Source of the DNA: a virus
DNA length: 26,275 nucleotides
Virus record (IMG/VR): IMGVR_UViG_3300049846_000488
Coordinates: 1 to 26,275 of that record
Direction: 5' to 3' (one strand)
Shown here: positions 1-6,702 of the stretch, piece after piece
Layout: every line of letters starts with the position of its first letter
Position numbering within the stretch: position 1 is the stretch's first letter
Translations under genes and position numbers: made by a program
Notes under the pieces: generated by a model
Database searches by the model: none
Told to the model about the DNA's origin: nothing
Seen by the model: only the letters and a program-made list of their open reading frames with translations

Positions 1-2
1 TA

Positions 3-1079
3 GGGATTGGCACTACTTCTCCTGATTCTGGTCTGGTTTTGACAGTAGGAGCCACAAATGGATATCCAGTTATGGGTTTCCAAAACAGTGGCACAACTTA
101 TGGAGATATTGGTTGGCAAACCGGACTTGGAATGATATTAGGAGCACGTTCAACTACTCCGCTTTTGTTCTATACAAACGGATCTGAACGCGCCCGCATC
201 GACAGCTCTGGCAGGCTTTTAGTTGGCACGTCTTCTGCGCTTAACGTCGAACCCTTTGTTTCAGCACAAGTTCACAACGAAGCACGTTACGGATACGCCA
301 GTATTTACAGGGCAAATGACGCCAGCGGCCCAGCGTTCTATTTCATCAAAAGTCGAGCCGCCTCTGCCCCAACAGTTGTTCAATCAGGAGATGTTCTCGG
401 AGAGATTCGGTTCCAAGGCGCAGACGGTGGTGACTATGAAACTCCTGGCGGAACAATTAAGTGTGAGGTAGACGGCACACCCGGCGCTAACGACATGCCG
501 GGCAGGTTAGTGTTCTCCACTACCGCCGACGGAGCGAGCAGCCCGACGGAGCGGATGAGGATTACGAGTGCAGGGATTCAGCGCGTATTTAGCTCTTCCG
601 ATAATACTATTGAGGCCGCAATTTCTGCTGCAGCAGGAACAACTGAGAATCTTTATGCTGGTAGATACAGCGCAACTGGGACCAATACCGGCACGCTTTG
701 CTTTGTCGTTAGGTCAAACGGCAACGTTCTCAATACTAACAACTCATACGGATCTCTTTCTGACATCAAACTGAAAGAGAATATCATCGACGCCAACTCC
801 CAATGGGATGATCTCAAGGCTCTCCAAGTCCGCAACTACAACTTCAAAGAAGGCCAGACTCATACCCAAATCGGTCTGATCGCCCAAGAGGTTGAACTCG
901 TCTCCCCTGGCCTTGTCAGCGAATCCCCCGACCGCGACGCCGATGGCAACGACCTTGGCACCGTAACCAAGAGCGTCAACTATTCGGTGCTTTACATGAA
1001 GGCAGTGAAGGCGCTGCAGGAAGCAATGGAGCGGATCGAGGTTCTTGAACAGCGCCTCACTGATGCTGGTATCGCCTAG
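3..1079 (+). CDS. Tail fibre/spike, 3' part, with C-terminal S74 intramolecular chaperone
   Basis: The frame is open to the left edge, so the gene is cut by the window; the TTG at 39 is only an internal codon. The body has repeated short motifs typical of phage fibre stems (RARIDSSGRLLVGT, ERMRITSAG). The last ~106 residues are a Peptidase_S74 chaperone: it begins SLSDIKLKENI (Ser codon at 759) and continues with YNFKEGQTHTQIGLIAQEVE. In this family the chaperone helps trimerise the fibre, then cuts itself off just before that Ser using a Ser-Lys pair; cleavage here is inferred. The C-terminus ends in a short coiled coil (ALQEAMERIEVLEQRL). It is probably the host-recognition fibre and the last gene of the tail module. 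Confidence 0.88.
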   Translation, partial: GIGTTSPDSGLVLTVGATNGYPVMGFQNSGTTYGDIGWQTGLGMILGARSTTPLLFYTNGSERARIDSSGRLLVGTSSALNVEPFVSAQVHNEARYGYASIYRANDASGPAFYFIKSRAASAPTVVQSGDVLGEIRFQGADGGDYETPGGTIKCEVDGTPGANDMPGRLVFSTTADGASSPTERMRITSAGIQRVFSSSDNTIEAAISAAAGTTENLYAGRYSATGTNTGTLCFVVRSNGNVLNTNNSYGSLSDIKLKENIIDANSQWDDLKALQVRNYNFKEGQTHTQIGLIAQEVELVSPGLVSESPDRDADGNDLGTVTKSVNYSVLYMKAVKALQEAMERIEVLEQRLTDAGIA

Positions 1080-1124
1080 ACCTCTTAGCCCTACTCTCTA
1101 AACGTTCTTGCGCGTAACAGGTCT

Positions 1125-1147
1125 GGCTGACACATTTTTTGTCAGTC
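1125..1147 (+). terminator. Possible terminator hairpin after the tail fibre
   Basis: An 8-bp stem (GGCTGACA with TGTCAGTC, one G-T pair) encloses a T-rich loop about 45 bases after the fibre stop codon. The T-run lies in the loop and again a few bases downstream rather than directly after the stem, so termination is plausible but not textbook. Confidence 0.4.
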
Positions 1148-1238
1148 GGATCTATTTTTGCGCAGCGGCTTTTTTGCTGTAATGTGGTGGGGCAGCGAGT
1201 TTGCACCTCCTGCCCCTGGCCACAGTTCCCTAGAAACC

Positions 1239-1400
1239 ATGACCCAAGAAGAATACCGCTCCGAGATCACGCTGAGCGAGCGTGGCAAGGAAGTCATCCG
1301 TGTCGATGAGGAAGGCTTCCACTACAACGGTCAGTTCATTGCCGATGCCGGTGAAGCGCATCGCTTGCTGGTCGAGTTTTTGAAAAAGCACACCGCCTAG
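1239..1400 (+). CDS. Small hypothetical protein, 53 aa
   Basis: I chose the ATG at 1239 rather than an upstream start at 1158, because the extra 27 residues look like translated leader (Trp- and Pro-rich). The protein begins MTQEEYRSEITLSERGKEV and is charged and soluble, with no membrane segment or known motif. It lies 19 bases before the next gene on the same strand. The function is unknown; the amino-acid composition and a sensible C-terminal helix (EAHRLLVEFLKK) support real coding. Confidence 0.6.
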   Translation: MTQEEYRSEITLSERGKEVIRVDEEGFHYNGQFIADAGEAHRLLVEFLKKHTA

Positions 1401-1419
1401 TCATTACCACTAATCACCC

Positions 1420-1806
1420 ATGACACAACAACACCCCATCACCCCACCGCCGGAGCTGGTAGAGCAGTGGCTGGAAGAGCTGTACGGCGGCCCAGTTTCT
1501 GTGATTAGCCCATTTGATCAGCGCGTCCTTATAGCTGCCGCCCAATGGGGTGCAGACTGCCAACTTGAAGCAGACGCGGAGTGGTTAGACCGAAATTCCT
1601 TGGATGCGCCACATTTGACAATCACTCCGACTGGTAAGGGTTTGGTAGAAGCAATGCGCTCCAAGGCGCCGAGTTTGAAGGAGCAGGCGCTAGATCTTCT
1701 GGATAAAGCAGAGGATCCTTCTTGGGACATCAATGATTTTTCCATCATCCGCCGCGCATTGGAGGCACTGCCCGACAGCATTGTCGTATTTCCTTCTCAG
1801 TGTTAA
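1420..1806 (+). CDS. Hypothetical protein of a cyanobacterial/cyanophage family, 128 aa
   Basis: The start is MTQQHPITPPPELVEQW followed by a stretch ending VLIAAAQWGADCQLEAD. From memory, proteins with this opening are common in Synechococcus genomes and their mobile elements; this is family recognition, not a function. It is soluble, acidic, with no catalytic motif that I can name. It follows the 53-aa gene by 19 bases and is followed by a 177-base gap. The Pro-rich N-terminus and helical C-terminus (SLKEQALDLLDKAE, ALEALPDSIV) look native. Confidence 0.7.
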   Translation: MTQQHPITPPPELVEQWLEELYGGPVSVISPFDQRVLIAAAQWGADCQLEADAEWLDRNSLDAPHLTITPTGKGLVEAMRSKAPSLKEQALDLLDKAEDPSWDINDFSIIRRALEALPDSIVVFPSQC

Positions 1807-1983
1807 AAGCATTAAAAAGCGGCAGGATGTCACCCCCGCCGCCCTTGCAACTGGATCTCACTCCAGTCGCTTTGCTGCTTTCTGATCAGCCCCAGCACTG
1901 TAGCACACGGCAGGTATCAGCATGTATTACCTGAAAACAGGAATCAGCTAATACTTGCCCGCTTACGACCCGTCTCAATTTCC
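1807..1983 (+). other. Non-coding gap with inverted repeats
   Basis: No convincing ORF on either strand. Two short inverted repeats are visible: ACTGGA/TCCAGT with a 6-base loop at 1850-1867, and CAGGTA/TACCTG about 60 bases on, near 1912-1934. Neither is followed by a clean T-run. It may hold a weak terminator or the leader of the 1984 gene. Confidence 0.3.
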
Positions 1984-2169
1984 ATGTCTGAACTTTCCTC
2001 CGCCGCGCAGGCGGTAATTACTGCCAGCAACTGTGCTGGGTCTCGAATCGTGCAGTTGCACATTGCCGCCGCTTTGCGAGCTGCTGCGGATCAGGTCGAC
2101 CATCATTGGGATGGCGCTGAGTGTGTTGACCACCTCATTGCCCTAGCTAACGAGCTTGAAACCCAGTAG
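1984..2169 (+). CDS. Small hypothetical protein, 61 aa
   Basis: The sequence SSAAQAVITAS...HIAAALRAAADQVDHH...LIALANELE matches the pattern of a small helical protein seen repeatedly in Synechococcus and its phages (recognition from memory). There is no signal peptide, membrane segment or catalytic motif. Function unknown. The ATG directly follows a short leader, and the stop is 79 bases before the next gene. Confidence 0.62.
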   Translation: MSELSSAAQAVITASNCAGSRIVQLHIAAALRAAADQVDHHWDGAECVDHLIALANELETQ

Positions 2170-2248
2170 TCACCTTCCCTAGGGTGGGCAGCCGACCCTT
2201 TCCAACTGGCTGTAACCCAACTACTCTGTACCAGTCTGGTTCTTCATC

Positions 2249-2560
2249 ATGGCCACCACCTTTACGTGGGGTATCAACACCCTTGAACGCGAAACCGACG
2301 ACGGCTTTGTGTTTACCGCCCACTACACCGTCAACGCCGACGATGGCACCTATTCTTCAGGTGCATACGGCAGCGTGGGATTTCAACGTCCCGACAACCT
2401 GATCCCGTACAACCAACTCGACGAGGCAACCGTGATCGGCTGGGTCCAAGAAGCCCTTGGCGGTGAGGAAAAGGTTGCTGAAATTGAAGCTGCCCTGCAA
2501 GCTCAGATTGACGAACAGCGTCATCCGTCAAAAGCGGCTGGTGTTCCTTGGGGCAACTAA
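2249..2560 (+). CDS. DUF7936-like phage protein, 103 aa
   Basis: The protein opens MATTFTWGINTLERETDDG, passes through a beta-rich segment (VFTAHYTVNADDGTYSSGAYGSVGF) and ends in a helix (VIGWVQEALGGEEKVAEIEAALQAQIDEQ) and KAAGVPWGN. This layout fits a small conserved phage family that I recall as DUF7936, common near tail or lysis genes of siphoviruses and podoviruses. Its role is unknown; placement after the fibre suggests a late accessory protein. The start ATG at 2249 fits the family's usual N-terminus. Confidence 0.75.
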   Translation: MATTFTWGINTLERETDDGFVFTAHYTVNADDGTYSSGAYGSVGFQRPDNLIPYNQLDEATVIGWVQEALGGEEKVAEIEAALQAQIDEQRHPSKAAGVPWGN

Positions 2561-2565
2561 AAGCA

Positions 2566-2658
2566 ATGCTGACTGCATTTGTTTTGGCCGGTGCCTGGTG
2601 CGCCGGCATTTTTCTTGCCTACTGCTTGGTGGCCATCAACCCCCGCGACGACCACTAG
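2566..2658 (+). CDS. Tiny membrane protein, 30 aa
   Basis: Begins MLTAFVLAGAWCAGIFLAYC and ends NPRDDH: one hydrophobic helix (about residues 3-23) with a short charged C-terminal tail, probably facing the cytoplasm. It starts 5 bases after the previous stop, in the same direction, which suggests coupled translation. Such mini-proteins near phage lysis genes may be holin-like or accessory, but nothing more specific can be said. It is short enough that chance cannot be excluded. Confidence 0.45.
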   Translation: MLTAFVLAGAWCAGIFLAYCLVAINPRDDH

Positions 2659-2727
2659 TGTGCTAGGAAGGATGCGGCCAGCGCAGCGCCAACTGCCTGA
2701 CCCCGATCGACCCACCGACTTGGACCG

Positions 2728-3621
2728 ATGCCTGAATTGTATCGCGCAGAATCTGCTGCGCCGTCTTGCACTCACACGTTGTCGCAAGCATGGGAGCTAT
2801 TTAAGGAAGAACGCAGCGTTTCGCTCTGTCCTACCAGCCTCACTAGTGACTACAACCAAGTCACAAAATGGCTAGAGCGTTGTCCTGTACAAAGCCTTGC
2901 TGAAGGCCGCCGTGTGTTGACGTGGCTGTTGCAACAAAAACCAGAGAAATCTGCACGCCGCGTGTGCATGTATGTGCGCAGTTTGTACCGCTGGGCATCC
3001 GCAGAAGATGTTGCCTTACTGGTGCGTAATCCAGTTGCAAACTTTAGGATGCCTAAAGCCCCGCAAGGCAACCACGAAATTGTTGTGATCCCACGCGATG
3101 AAGTTGCCCTGGTGCTTGTTGCACTAGAAGCCAAACGGACTTACAAAAACGTGAACTGGGCGTGGTTTGCTGAATTTATGCTGCAGACGGCCTTGCGGAC
3201 TGGCGAAGTTAGAGCGTTGAAATGGTCAGATATTGATGGTGATCGCGTACTGGTGCACAGCAATTACACGCTTACTCATGGGCATAAAAACAGCACCAAA
3301 ACAAACAAAAAGCGCTGGGTGCCACTTAACTCCCGCGCAAAGGAAATACTGGAGTCGTTAAAACGCGAGAACGATTACATATTTCCTTGGAACAGGCTGG
3401 CGTTCCAGAGTTACTTTATTAAACGTATGCAAGAACTACATAAAGCTGGTTTGATCAAAGCGCGATACCGCCCTTACGATCTTCGCCATGTTGCAATCAG
3501 CCGCTGGCTTGAGGCTGGTATTCCTGTAACGCAGGCTGCTAACTGGGCGGGTAATACAGCTGACGTTATCTGGAAACACTATGCGGCCACAACTGCTGAG
3601 TATAAAATCCCCGTGCTCTGA
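2728..3621 (+). CDS. int: Tyrosine recombinase (phage integrase), 297 aa
   Basis: Site-specific integrase that would insert and excise the phage. An N-terminal SAM-like DNA-binding part (about 17-100, with RRVCMYVRSLYRWA) precedes the catalytic domain. Visible active-site residues: R157 in TALRTGEVRALKWSDI, a Lys in the KTNKKRWVPL beta-turn (191-196), Y250-x-x-R253 in RPYDLRH (His of HxxR replaced by Tyr, as in many phage integrases), and the likely nucleophile Y285 in VIWKHYAA. The His/Trp position appears as N276 in WAGNT. It shows the phage is, or was, temperate. No excisionase was recognised next to it and no att core could be identified without the host sequence. Confidence 0.9.
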   Translation: MPELYRAESAAPSCTHTLSQAWELFKEERSVSLCPTSLTSDYNQVTKWLERCPVQSLAEGRRVLTWLLQQKPEKSARRVCMYVRSLYRWASAEDVALLVRNPVANFRMPKAPQGNHEIVVIPRDEVALVLVALEAKRTYKNVNWAWFAEFMLQTALRTGEVRALKWSDIDGDRVLVHSNYTLTHGHKNSTKTNKKRWVPLNSRAKEILESLKRENDYIFPWNRLAFQSYFIKRMQELHKAGLIKARYRPYDLRHVAISRWLEAGIPVTQAANWAGNTADVIWKHYAATTAEYKIPVL

Positions 3622-3664
3622 TGGCGATAGGTCGGTAATATCGCCTTAGATTTCTACATTTCCA

Positions 3665-3802
3665 TTGGCCGTAAAATCCAAGACCGCACTGGGGCGCGTC
3701 GAGCACAAAGCCGGACGCCCTAAAACCACAAGTCAGGGTTTCGGACAGCACAGCCGTCCACGTCGTCGCGGCAAGAAAAAACTGGTCGGTCAAGGCCGCT
3801 AA
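3665..3802 (+). CDS. Small basic protein, 45 aa, TTG start
   Basis: The frame reads MAVKSKTALGRVEHKAGRPK and ends RPRRRGKKKLVGQGR. TTG at 3665 is the only usable start after the in-frame stop at 3647-3649. The protein is very basic (Lys/Arg-rich tail) and low in hydrophobics, suggesting nucleic-acid or envelope binding. Short proteins with the same opening and closing pattern occur, as far as I recall, in cyanophage genomes, which supports real coding. It sits between the integrase and the lysis genes. Function unknown. Confidence 0.55.
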   Translation: MAVKSKTALGRVEHKAGRPKTTSQGFGQHSRPRRRGKKKLVGQGR

Positions 3803-3833
3803 ATTAGTAAAAAGGTCGGCAGTATGCCTCGCA

Positions 3834-4085
3834 ATGGAACATCACGAGGAAGTTCACGCCGCCGCACCGCAACCACCTAACTTGATCAATCAGGCTGTAC
3901 CGGCATTGCTGGCCACGGCTGTGATCGGGTTAGGTGGCCTTTTTATCCAGGTTGCCAAACTGGATCAATCGGTTAGCACGGTCGCCGCCGATATTCAAGA
4001 GCTAAAGAACGACTCAAAAGAAAGGCTTAGTGACCTTGAAGCCAGAGTGCGCCAGATTGAAATGACGGTTGGCAGTCGCAAATGA
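3834..4085 (+). CDS. Single-pass membrane protein with coiled coil, holin/haemolysin-XhlA-like
   Basis: After a hydrophilic N-terminus (MEHHEEVHAAAPQPP) there is one transmembrane helix (about 20-42, AVPALLATAVIGLGGLFIQV) and then a coiled coil (LDQSVSTVAADIQELKND...LSDLEARVRQIEMTV). This topology is seen in phage holin accessory proteins such as the XhlA type, and the next genes lead straight to the endolysin. The lysis role is inferred from topology and position; no sequence motif proves it. An alternative is a membrane-anchored structural accessory protein. Confidence 0.6.
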   Translation: MEHHEEVHAAAPQPPNLINQAVPALLATAVIGLGGLFIQVAKLDQSVSTVAADIQELKNDSKERLSDLEARVRQIEMTVGSRK

Positions 4086-4117
4086 TCGCCGTACACTGAA
4101 GGAAACGCGATTCCATC

Positions 4118-4255
4118 ATGGATCCCACCACTGCTGCTGTTATTGCCATTCTTGTGGCTGCAGGTTCTGAGATTATTGCCATCCTGCCGATCAAAGAAAA
4201 TAGCTGGCTACAACTGATTGTTAAGGCGCTTAAGGTGCTGTTCCCAAAGCGCTGA
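4118..4255 (+). CDS. Small hydrophobic membrane protein, 45 aa, possible holin component
   Basis: The protein is MDPTTAAVIAILVAAGSEII, then AILPIKENSWLQLIVKALKV and LFPKR. It has one hydrophobic segment (about 5-23) followed by an amphipathic helix and basic C-terminus. It lies 32 bases after the coiled-coil membrane gene and just before the endolysin region, so a lysis role (holin or antiholin) is reasonable but unproven. The last codons contain C CCA AAG (4243-4249), a -1 slippery heptamer in the correct phase; slipping there would enter the open frame of the next entry instead of stopping at 4253-4255. Confidence 0.6.
   Translation: MDPTTAAVIAILVAAGSEIIAILPIKENSWLQLIVKALKVLFPKR
4243..4249 (+). 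promoter_or_regulatory. Candidate -1 ribosomal frameshift heptamer C CCA AAG
   Basis: In the 45-aa gene's frame the bases read ..C CCA AAG CGC TGA. This is the X XXY YYZ form; a -1 slip gives CCC AAA GCG CTG and enters the downstream frame, which has no standard start codon. An SD-like AAGG lies about 8 bases upstream (4232-4235), where stimulators sit in bacterial -1 sites, and GCGCT (4249-4253) can pair with AGCGC (4275-4279). All are modest signals. Confidence 0.35.
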
Positions 4256-4533
4256 ATGCTGACACGGTATGGCTAGCGCGGTTTGGCCAAAAGACTTGGC
4301 GTGATCAACTGCGTAAAGCAGCGCAGGATTACAAATTTGAAAAAACGCTAGGTCCACGGCTGGATCGCGCAGAGGCTGATTGGCATAAGGCACAGCCAGA
4401 AAGCGCAACACCTGTCATTGTGTATGAGTTGCCTGATCCTGAGTTACAGACTGGTGATAGCCGTTTGCTTGGCGGCGCCATGAGTATTCACGCACCTTGG
4501 AGTGATGACGCAAAACGCAATCAGGCTGATTGA
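4252..4533 (+). CDS. Hypothetical protein, non-canonical start or frameshift product
   Basis: The frame reads LNADTVWLARFGQKTWRDQL, continues with RKAAQDYKFEKTLGPRLDRAEADWHKAQ and ends SDDAKRNQAD: clearly protein-like, charged and helical. There is no ATG, GTG or TTG in its first 56 codons; the frame opens after a stop at 4231-4233. Two readings fit: a CTG start at 4252 overlapping the previous stop as CTGA, or a -1 frameshift from the 45-aa membrane gene, giving a ~137-aa membrane-anchored fusion. It overlaps the endolysin start by 32 bases. No known domain recognised; from context it may be a lysis accessory protein. Confidence 0.5.
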   Translation: MNADTVWLARFGQKTWRDQLRKAAQDYKFEKTLGPRLDRAEADWHKAQPESATPVIVYELPDPELQTGDSRLLGGAMSIHAPWSDDAKRNQAD

Positions 4534-5557
4534 CCTGTTTCGGTATTACAGGCATGGGTTGCCGCATCAAATGGCAGCGGTAACGGAGCTTGAGGCTGCG
4601 ATCAATAAGGCGAATCCGCATATCCTTGGCCGTGATCAGGGTTGGTTTAAGACGTGGAGCCAAAGCGGCAAACAGGACGAAAACGATCTGGAGCCAGCAC
4701 TAGATCTGATTCGGCAGTTTGAGGGTTGCAGGCTTGAAGCTTATCTGTGCCCGGCTGGTGTATGGACAATCGGTTATGGCCACACTGGCCCGAACGTAAA
4801 GCCTGGGCTGAAAATCACACAGGCAGATGCAGAGGCGTTATTGCTGTCTGATGTTGAGCGTTTTGCGCGTGCTGTTGATACGTGGATCAAGGTAAAACTG
4901 AGCAATAACCAGCGTTGCGCCCTGATTAGTTTTACGTTCAATGTGGGCATTGGTGCGCTGCAGGGAAGCACGCTGCGTAAACGCCTTAATAATGGCGAAG
5001 ATGCTGTGAAGGTGGCAATGGAAGAGTTGCCACGATGGAATAAAGGCGACGGCGAGATCCTTGAAGGCTTAGTGCGGCGTCGCAAGGCAGAGGTTGATTT
5101 GTTTTGCCGTGGCGTAAAACCTTTGACCGATGATGTGAAATTGACCCCTGATAAGCCTTTCACTTTTAAGGTGACGCCACATATTACTTATGGCGAGCTG
5201 ACATTAAACGAAGAGGCTAGGCGTTTTACGAAACAGCATCAATGCGACACGGCAGTTGTGTTGTGCAATTTCCTTGAAAAGGCTCGCGCTGCGTTTGGCA
5301 ATAAGCCCATTGTGATTACCAGTGGATATAGACCGCCGAAGGTGAATGCATCTGTGGGTGGTGCATCTAGGTCGGAGCATCTTTACGACGCACCCGATAC
5401 TGGAGCCGTTGATTTTTACATTGATGGTGTCAACATTTACGACCTGCAGGAATGGTGCAAGGCTCACTGGCCGTTCAGCTTGGGGCTAGGTGCTCCAAAA
5501 GGTTTCATGCACATCGGAATTCGCCCTGGTCGGCCTAAGGTGGTTTGGGTTTACTGA
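4502..5557 (+). CDS. Two-domain endolysin: GH24 lysozyme plus M15 peptidase
   Basis: A lytic enzyme that would cut peptidoglycan twice: glycan strands by the lysozyme domain and peptide stems by a D-Ala/L-Ala-D-Glu-type carboxypeptidase. The GH24 part (about 63-205) shows RQFEGCRLEAYLCPAGVWTI and GYGHTG, giving E74-x8-C83-x5-T89, the E-(D/C)-T triad of phage lysozymes. The C-terminal M15A part (about 225-351) shows SGYRPP, H293, D304 in GAVDFY and H337 in FMHIGIR, the zinc-ligand pattern. The N-terminal ~60 residues are a separate region of unknown role. GTG at 4502 is followed by ATG at 4505; either may be used. No signal peptide is seen, so export would need a holin. Position after two small membrane genes fits a lysis cassette. 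Confidence 0.87.
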   Translation: MMTQNAIRLIDLFRYYRHGLPHQMAAVTELEAAINKANPHILGRDQGWFKTWSQSGKQDENDLEPALDLIRQFEGCRLEAYLCPAGVWTIGYGHTGPNVKPGLKITQADAEALLLSDVERFARAVDTWIKVKLSNNQRCALISFTFNVGIGALQGSTLRKRLNNGEDAVKVAMEELPRWNKGDGEILEGLVRRRKAEVDLFCRGVKPLTDDVKLTPDKPFTFKVTPHITYGELTLNEEARRFTKQHQCDTAVVLCNFLEKARAAFGNKPIVITSGYRPPKVNASVGGASRSEHLYDAPDTGAVDFYIDGVNIYDLQEWCKAHWPFSLGLGAPKGFMHIGIRPGRPKVVWVY

Positions 5558-5563
5558 GGCTCC

Positions 5564-6115
5564 GTGCTGCTGCCTGATTCTGAGATCCGCGCCCTGTGCC
5601 AATCTCACGCTCTGATTCATCCGTTCAATCCTGATCGTTTAAATCCCGCCAGCTACGACGTGGCGCTAGGGGACAACATCATGATTGAGGTGGCTGAGAC
5701 TCCCGAGCTAATCAGGCACAGCATTAAGTCGCATACCAAGGATGATCCTTACTGGCTACAGCCTGGTGAGTTCATCCTTGCTGAAACGCAGGAGATTTTC
5801 AATCTGCCTGATAGCCCAGCGATTGCCGCTCAATTTGTACTGAAATCAAGCCGTGCGCGTTCTGGTATTCAGCATATGTTGGCCGGATTTTGTGATCCTG
5901 GCTGGCATGGCAGCAGGTTGACGCTTGAACTGAAGAATGTACGGCAAAAGCATCGCGTCGGTGTTTGGCCGGGTTTGCTGATTGGTCAAATGGTCTTTAT
6001 GCCACTCAGCGATGACCCTGAAAAGTCTTACGCTGAGGTTGGGCACTACAACCGACACGAAACCGTAATGCCATCTTGGGAAACATTTAAGACTTCTCCG
6101 AGCGTTAATGTTTAG
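5564..6115 (+). CDS. dcd: dCTP deaminase-like protein (dUTPase superfamily), 183 aa
   Basis: Related to enzymes that deaminate dCTP to dUTP (some also hydrolyse dUTP to dUMP) to supply thymidylate. Family marks: LNPASYDVALGD near the N-terminus, LAETQEIFNLP, then KSSRARSGIQHML (95-106), GFCDPGWHGSRLTLELKN (108-125) with the likely catalytic E122, and GQMVF (141-145). GTG start, 4 bases after a GAGG. It lies 6 bases after the endolysin stop, so it is probably co-transcribed with it. Length is close to bacterial Dcd. Mono- or bifunctionality cannot be decided from sequence alone. Confidence 0.85.
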   Translation: MLLPDSEIRALCQSHALIHPFNPDRLNPASYDVALGDNIMIEVAETPELIRHSIKSHTKDDPYWLQPGEFILAETQEIFNLPDSPAIAAQFVLKSSRARSGIQHMLAGFCDPGWHGSRLTLELKNVRQKHRVGVWPGLLIGQMVFMPLSDDPEKSYAEVGHYNRHETVMPSWETFKTSPSVNV

Positions 6116-6139
6116 CCTATAGAAGGAGAGATGGGGACG

Positions 6140-6172
6140 ACCGCTCAGTGCCAAGGCTGGGCGGTTTTTTAT
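6140..6172 (+). terminator. Rho-independent terminator after dcd
   Basis: A 9-bp stem (ACCGCTCAG with CTGGGCGGT, one G-T pair), 8-base loop and TTTTTT run directly after it. It ends the plus-strand integrase-lysis-dcd unit, and separates it from a converging minus-strand gene. Confidence 0.88.
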
Positions 6173-6175
6173 TGC

Positions 6176-6346
6176 CTAATGATCTGGCCCCTGTTGACGC
6201 CTTAGAAAACATGGCACATCAGGATCCTGCAGCATATGCAGGCTGAATTCATCGGCATAGCGATCAGCACACCATTTCTGAGCGCCGCCTACGGTGCGGA
6301 ATGGTCCGACTCGTGTTCCGTCAGGAAGCTTGACGTAGTAGGTCAT
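6176..6346 (-). CDS. Small hypothetical protein, 56 aa
   Basis: The minus frame reads MTYYVKLPDGTRVGPFRTVG, then GAQKWCADRYADEFS and ends RRQQGPDH. The opening (VKLPDGTRVGPF) looks like a beta hairpin common in small phage proteins, followed by a helix. It converges on dcd, with the terminator between them. The function is unknown. Codon use and the native-looking sequence support it despite its length. Confidence 0.55.
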   Translation of the reverse strand: MTYYVKLPDGTRVGPFRTVGGAQKWCADRYADEFSLHMLQDPDVPCFLRRQQGPDH

Positions 6347-6390
6347 TTTCGTTGTAGTAGCTACCGTTTAGAGAACCAAGCGGTCGCCTG

Positions 6391-6702
6391 GTGGTTGAAC
6401 ACATTGACGGTACAGAGCTAGTACGCAAGCACGAAGCAAAACGCCGTTTCCGTGATCAGATCCTGTTGCATTTCAATTATCACTGCGCTTATTGCTTTGA
6501 GCCGTTAGGGCGTTCCCCAACACTTGATCATGTAATCCCAAAAATCAAGGGAGGCACCAGTGCAATGAATAATTTGGTTGCCTGTTGTTTTGGGTGCAAT
6601 ATGTCAAAAGGACATAAAGACTGGCGAGTTTGGTACAGAAATTTGCCGTTTTGGTCGGAGATTGGGGAGGCGCGGATTATGGATTGGATTAGCAGGGACT
6701 AA
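6391..6702 (+). CDS. HNH endonuclease, 103 aa
   Basis: A metal-dependent DNA nuclease of the small free-standing HNH type. Visible: C32-x2-C35 in HCAYCFEP, the D46-H47 pair in TLDHVIPKIKGG, N60/N61 in MNNLV, and C66-x2-C69-N70 in CFGCNMSKGHKDW; the four Cys likely bind zinc and the DH...N(K) core binds Mg2+ and DNA. Starts at GTG 6391, the first start after an in-frame stop at 6358. It is plus-strand, divergent from the 56-aa gene and convergent (4-base overlap) with the minus-strand train. It may be a homing-type nuclease or packaging helper; it is far from the terminase, so a mobile insertion is as likely. Confidence 0.85.
   Translation: MVEHIDGTELVRKHEAKRRFRDQILLHFNYHCAYCFEPLGRSPTLDHVIPKIKGGTSAMNNLVACCFGCNMSKGHKDWRVWYRNLPFWSEIGEARIMDWISRD

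Noticed and set aside
3622-3664. attP core behind the integrase
   Set aside because: No direct-repeat partner is in the window and host sequence is needed to identify it.
3824-3880. 18-codon frame MPRNGTSRGSSRRRTATT
   Set aside because: Too short, overlaps the start of the membrane-coiled-coil gene, and has low-complexity Arg/Ser/Thr composition typical of chance frames.
6131-6205. 24-codon plus frame with AAGGAG upstream
   Set aside because: It reads across the stem and T-run of the 6140-6172 terminator and overlaps a better minus-strand gene.
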